From assembly GCA_020048295.1 (NCBI GenBank), contig JAIFMT010000238.1, positions 1 through 5,305 on the forward strand: DNA of 5,305 bases. The letters run 5' to 3'. Below, piece after piece: positions 4,335 to 5,305 of the stretch. The notes beneath the pieces were generated by a model, which was given only the letters and a program-made list of their open reading frames with translations, was not told the origin of the DNA and ran no database searches. Origin of the DNA: Rhodoferax sp. GTDB lineage: Bacteria; Pseudomonadota; Gammaproteobacteria; Burkholderiales; Burkholderiaceae. Position 1 is the first letter of the stretch; the number at the start of each line of letters is the position of its first letter. The translations under genes were made by a program, and so were the position numbers.

Positions 4335-5305
4335 ATGCTGAACAACCAACCGGTCACGCAAAACGAATACATCCTGCGCGACAACCAATCACCCGTCTCG
4401 CGCACCGACACCACCGGTCGTATCACCTACGTTAACGCCGATTTTATTGAGGCCAGCGGCTTTACCGAAGACGAGCTGCTGGATCACAACCACAACGTGG
4501 TGCGCCACCCATCCATGCCGCCACAGGCCTTTGCCGACATGTGGCGGGACCTGGCCAACGGCAGGTCCTGGACCGGTATGGTGAAAAACCGGCGCAAAAA
4601 TGGCGACTACTACTGGGTTGTGGCCAATGTGTCGCCGGTTTGGGAGGGCGGCAAGCTCATCGGTTACGCATCGGTGCGCATGAAGCCAGAGCGCGACGCG
4701 ATTCCACCGATTGAGGCCATTTACCAACGCTTTCGTGAAGACCGTGCCGGTGGCATGCGCATTCACCACGGTCGGGTGGTGCGCACCGGCATCGCTGGCT
4801 GGCTCAGCGCCTGGCTGAAACCCAACATCAGCCGCCGCCTGAGTTTGCTGATTGCGCTGGCCGCGCTCATGGTGCTCAGCGTGGGCTGGCTGGGGTGGTT
4901 TGGCATGAGCCAGGCCAATCAGAAAATCGGCATGGTCTATCGCGAAGGCGCACACGCCGTGATGTACCTCGACACCATTGCCCGCTTGCAGTTACGCAAC
5001 CAGTTGGCACTGTCCACGGCGCTGGCGACCGACGAAGTGGATTTCAAACAAGTCGAAAAAGCGCAGGAACTGGCAGCACAAATCGAGGGTGACATCGTCA
5101 AAATCAACCAAGCCTGGAAAGATTACCGGGCTATTGGCCACACGGCCGATGAGATCAAAGTACAAGCCGACTTTGAGAAGCTGTGGCAGCAATATGTCAA
5201 CGAAGGACTCAAACCCGCCGTGGCAGCCTTGCGCAAAGGTGATTTTGCTCTGGTGGCACGCACCTACCGCTACACCGCTGTTCGGCATTTTGAAGCACTT
5301 AACCT
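4335..5305 (+). CDS. Aer-like PAS chemoreceptor with periplasmic helical-bundle domain (3' end cut)
   Basis: The frame is open for 323 codons to the window edge. Residues 1-120 match the PAS domain of E. coli Aer, which binds FAD and senses redox state and oxygen for energy taxis. Equivalent residues fall at the same numbers: N34 (ITYVN), R57-H58 (NVVRHP), W70 (FADMW) and N85 (VKNRRKNGDYYW). E. coli D60 is a serine here. A linker with RIHHGRVVRTG (142-152) resembles the Aer F1 region. One membrane segment follows (about 167-189, LSLLIALAALMVLSVGWLGW), then about 135 residues of amphipathic helices (GMVYREGAHAVMYLDTIARL onward, with QLRNQLALS). These resemble a four-helix-bundle ligand-binding domain such as 4HB_MCP/TarH. 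The second membrane segment, HAMP and methyl-accepting signalling domain are expected beyond the edge. E. coli Aer lacks this periplasmic part, so the protein could read both internal redox state and an external ligand. Confidence 0.87.
   Translation, partial: MLNNQPVTQNEYILRDNQSPVSRTDTTGRITYVNADFIEASGFTEDELLDHNHNVVRHPSMPPQAFADMWRDLANGRSWTGMVKNRRKNGDYYWVVANVSPVWEGGKLIGYASVRMKPERDAIPPIEAIYQRFREDRAGGMRIHHGRVVRTGIAGWLSAWLKPNISRRLSLLIALAALMVLSVGWLGWFGMSQANQKIGMVYREGAHAVMYLDTIARLQLRNQLALSTALATDEVDFKQVEKAQELAAQIEGDIVKINQAWKDYRAIGHTADEIKVQADFEKLWQQYVNEGLKPAVAALRKGDFALVARTYRYTAVRHFEALN

Noticed and set aside
4389..4955. Minus-strand open frame of 188 codons opposite the Aer-like gene
   Set aside because: It lies entirely antisense to a frame with clear Aer homology. 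Its His/Ala/Val-rich composition is typical of a shadow frame.

Overview
The window reads as a chromosomal stretch from a betaproteobacterium of the order Burkholderiales, most likely the family Comamonadaceae (Rhodoferax/Polaromonas-like). Three things point there: the GC-rich coding sequence, the divergent smpB / ratA-rnfH cluster, and two copies of a palindromic intergenic repeat of a type I recall as scattered through Comamonadaceae genomes. The genus assignment is inference.

Layout, left to right. The left edge (1-88, minus) holds the first 29 codons of a methylated-DNA--protein-cysteine methyltransferase (Ogt-like). It is followed by repeat copy 1 (96-133) and what looks like a short remnant of a larger conserved gene (about 186-374). 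A small exported DUF4124 protein follows (462-971, plus). Convergent to it lies a minus-strand pair, rnfH (993-1340) and ratA (1330-1739). smpB (1810-2283, plus) is divergent from ratA and ends in repeat copy 2 (2306-2343), which probably acts as a two-way terminator. The right half is a signalling block. A translationally coupled two-component pair on the minus strand consists of a receiver-HisKA_3-ATPase kinase (2993-4072) and a NarL/FixJ regulator (2349-2996). Divergent from it is the start of an Aer-like PAS chemoreceptor (4335 to the right edge, plus, cut by the window).

The most notable point is in ratA. Its last 25 codons are intact but lie in a different reading frame from the first 110. 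Alignment to the remembered RatA family says about 31 bases are missing at about position 1407/1408. The lost frame carries the reading past the ratA stop and into rnfH, so a single uninterrupted 248-residue RatA-RnfH reading frame (993-1739) results. RatA therefore lacks its C-terminal helix in its proper form, while RnfH is complete and keeps its own start and ribosome binding site.

How the genes work together: SmpB serves trans-translation (ribosome rescue), and RatA is a START-fold protein related to the coenzyme Q-binding COQ10 family. RnfH is a small ubiquitin-like-fold protein of unknown role. The kinase/regulator pair and the Aer-like receptor share an intergenic region of 262 bases. 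A regulatory link between them is possible but not shown by the sequence. I see no CRISPR array, RNA gene, intact insertion sequence or defence system here.
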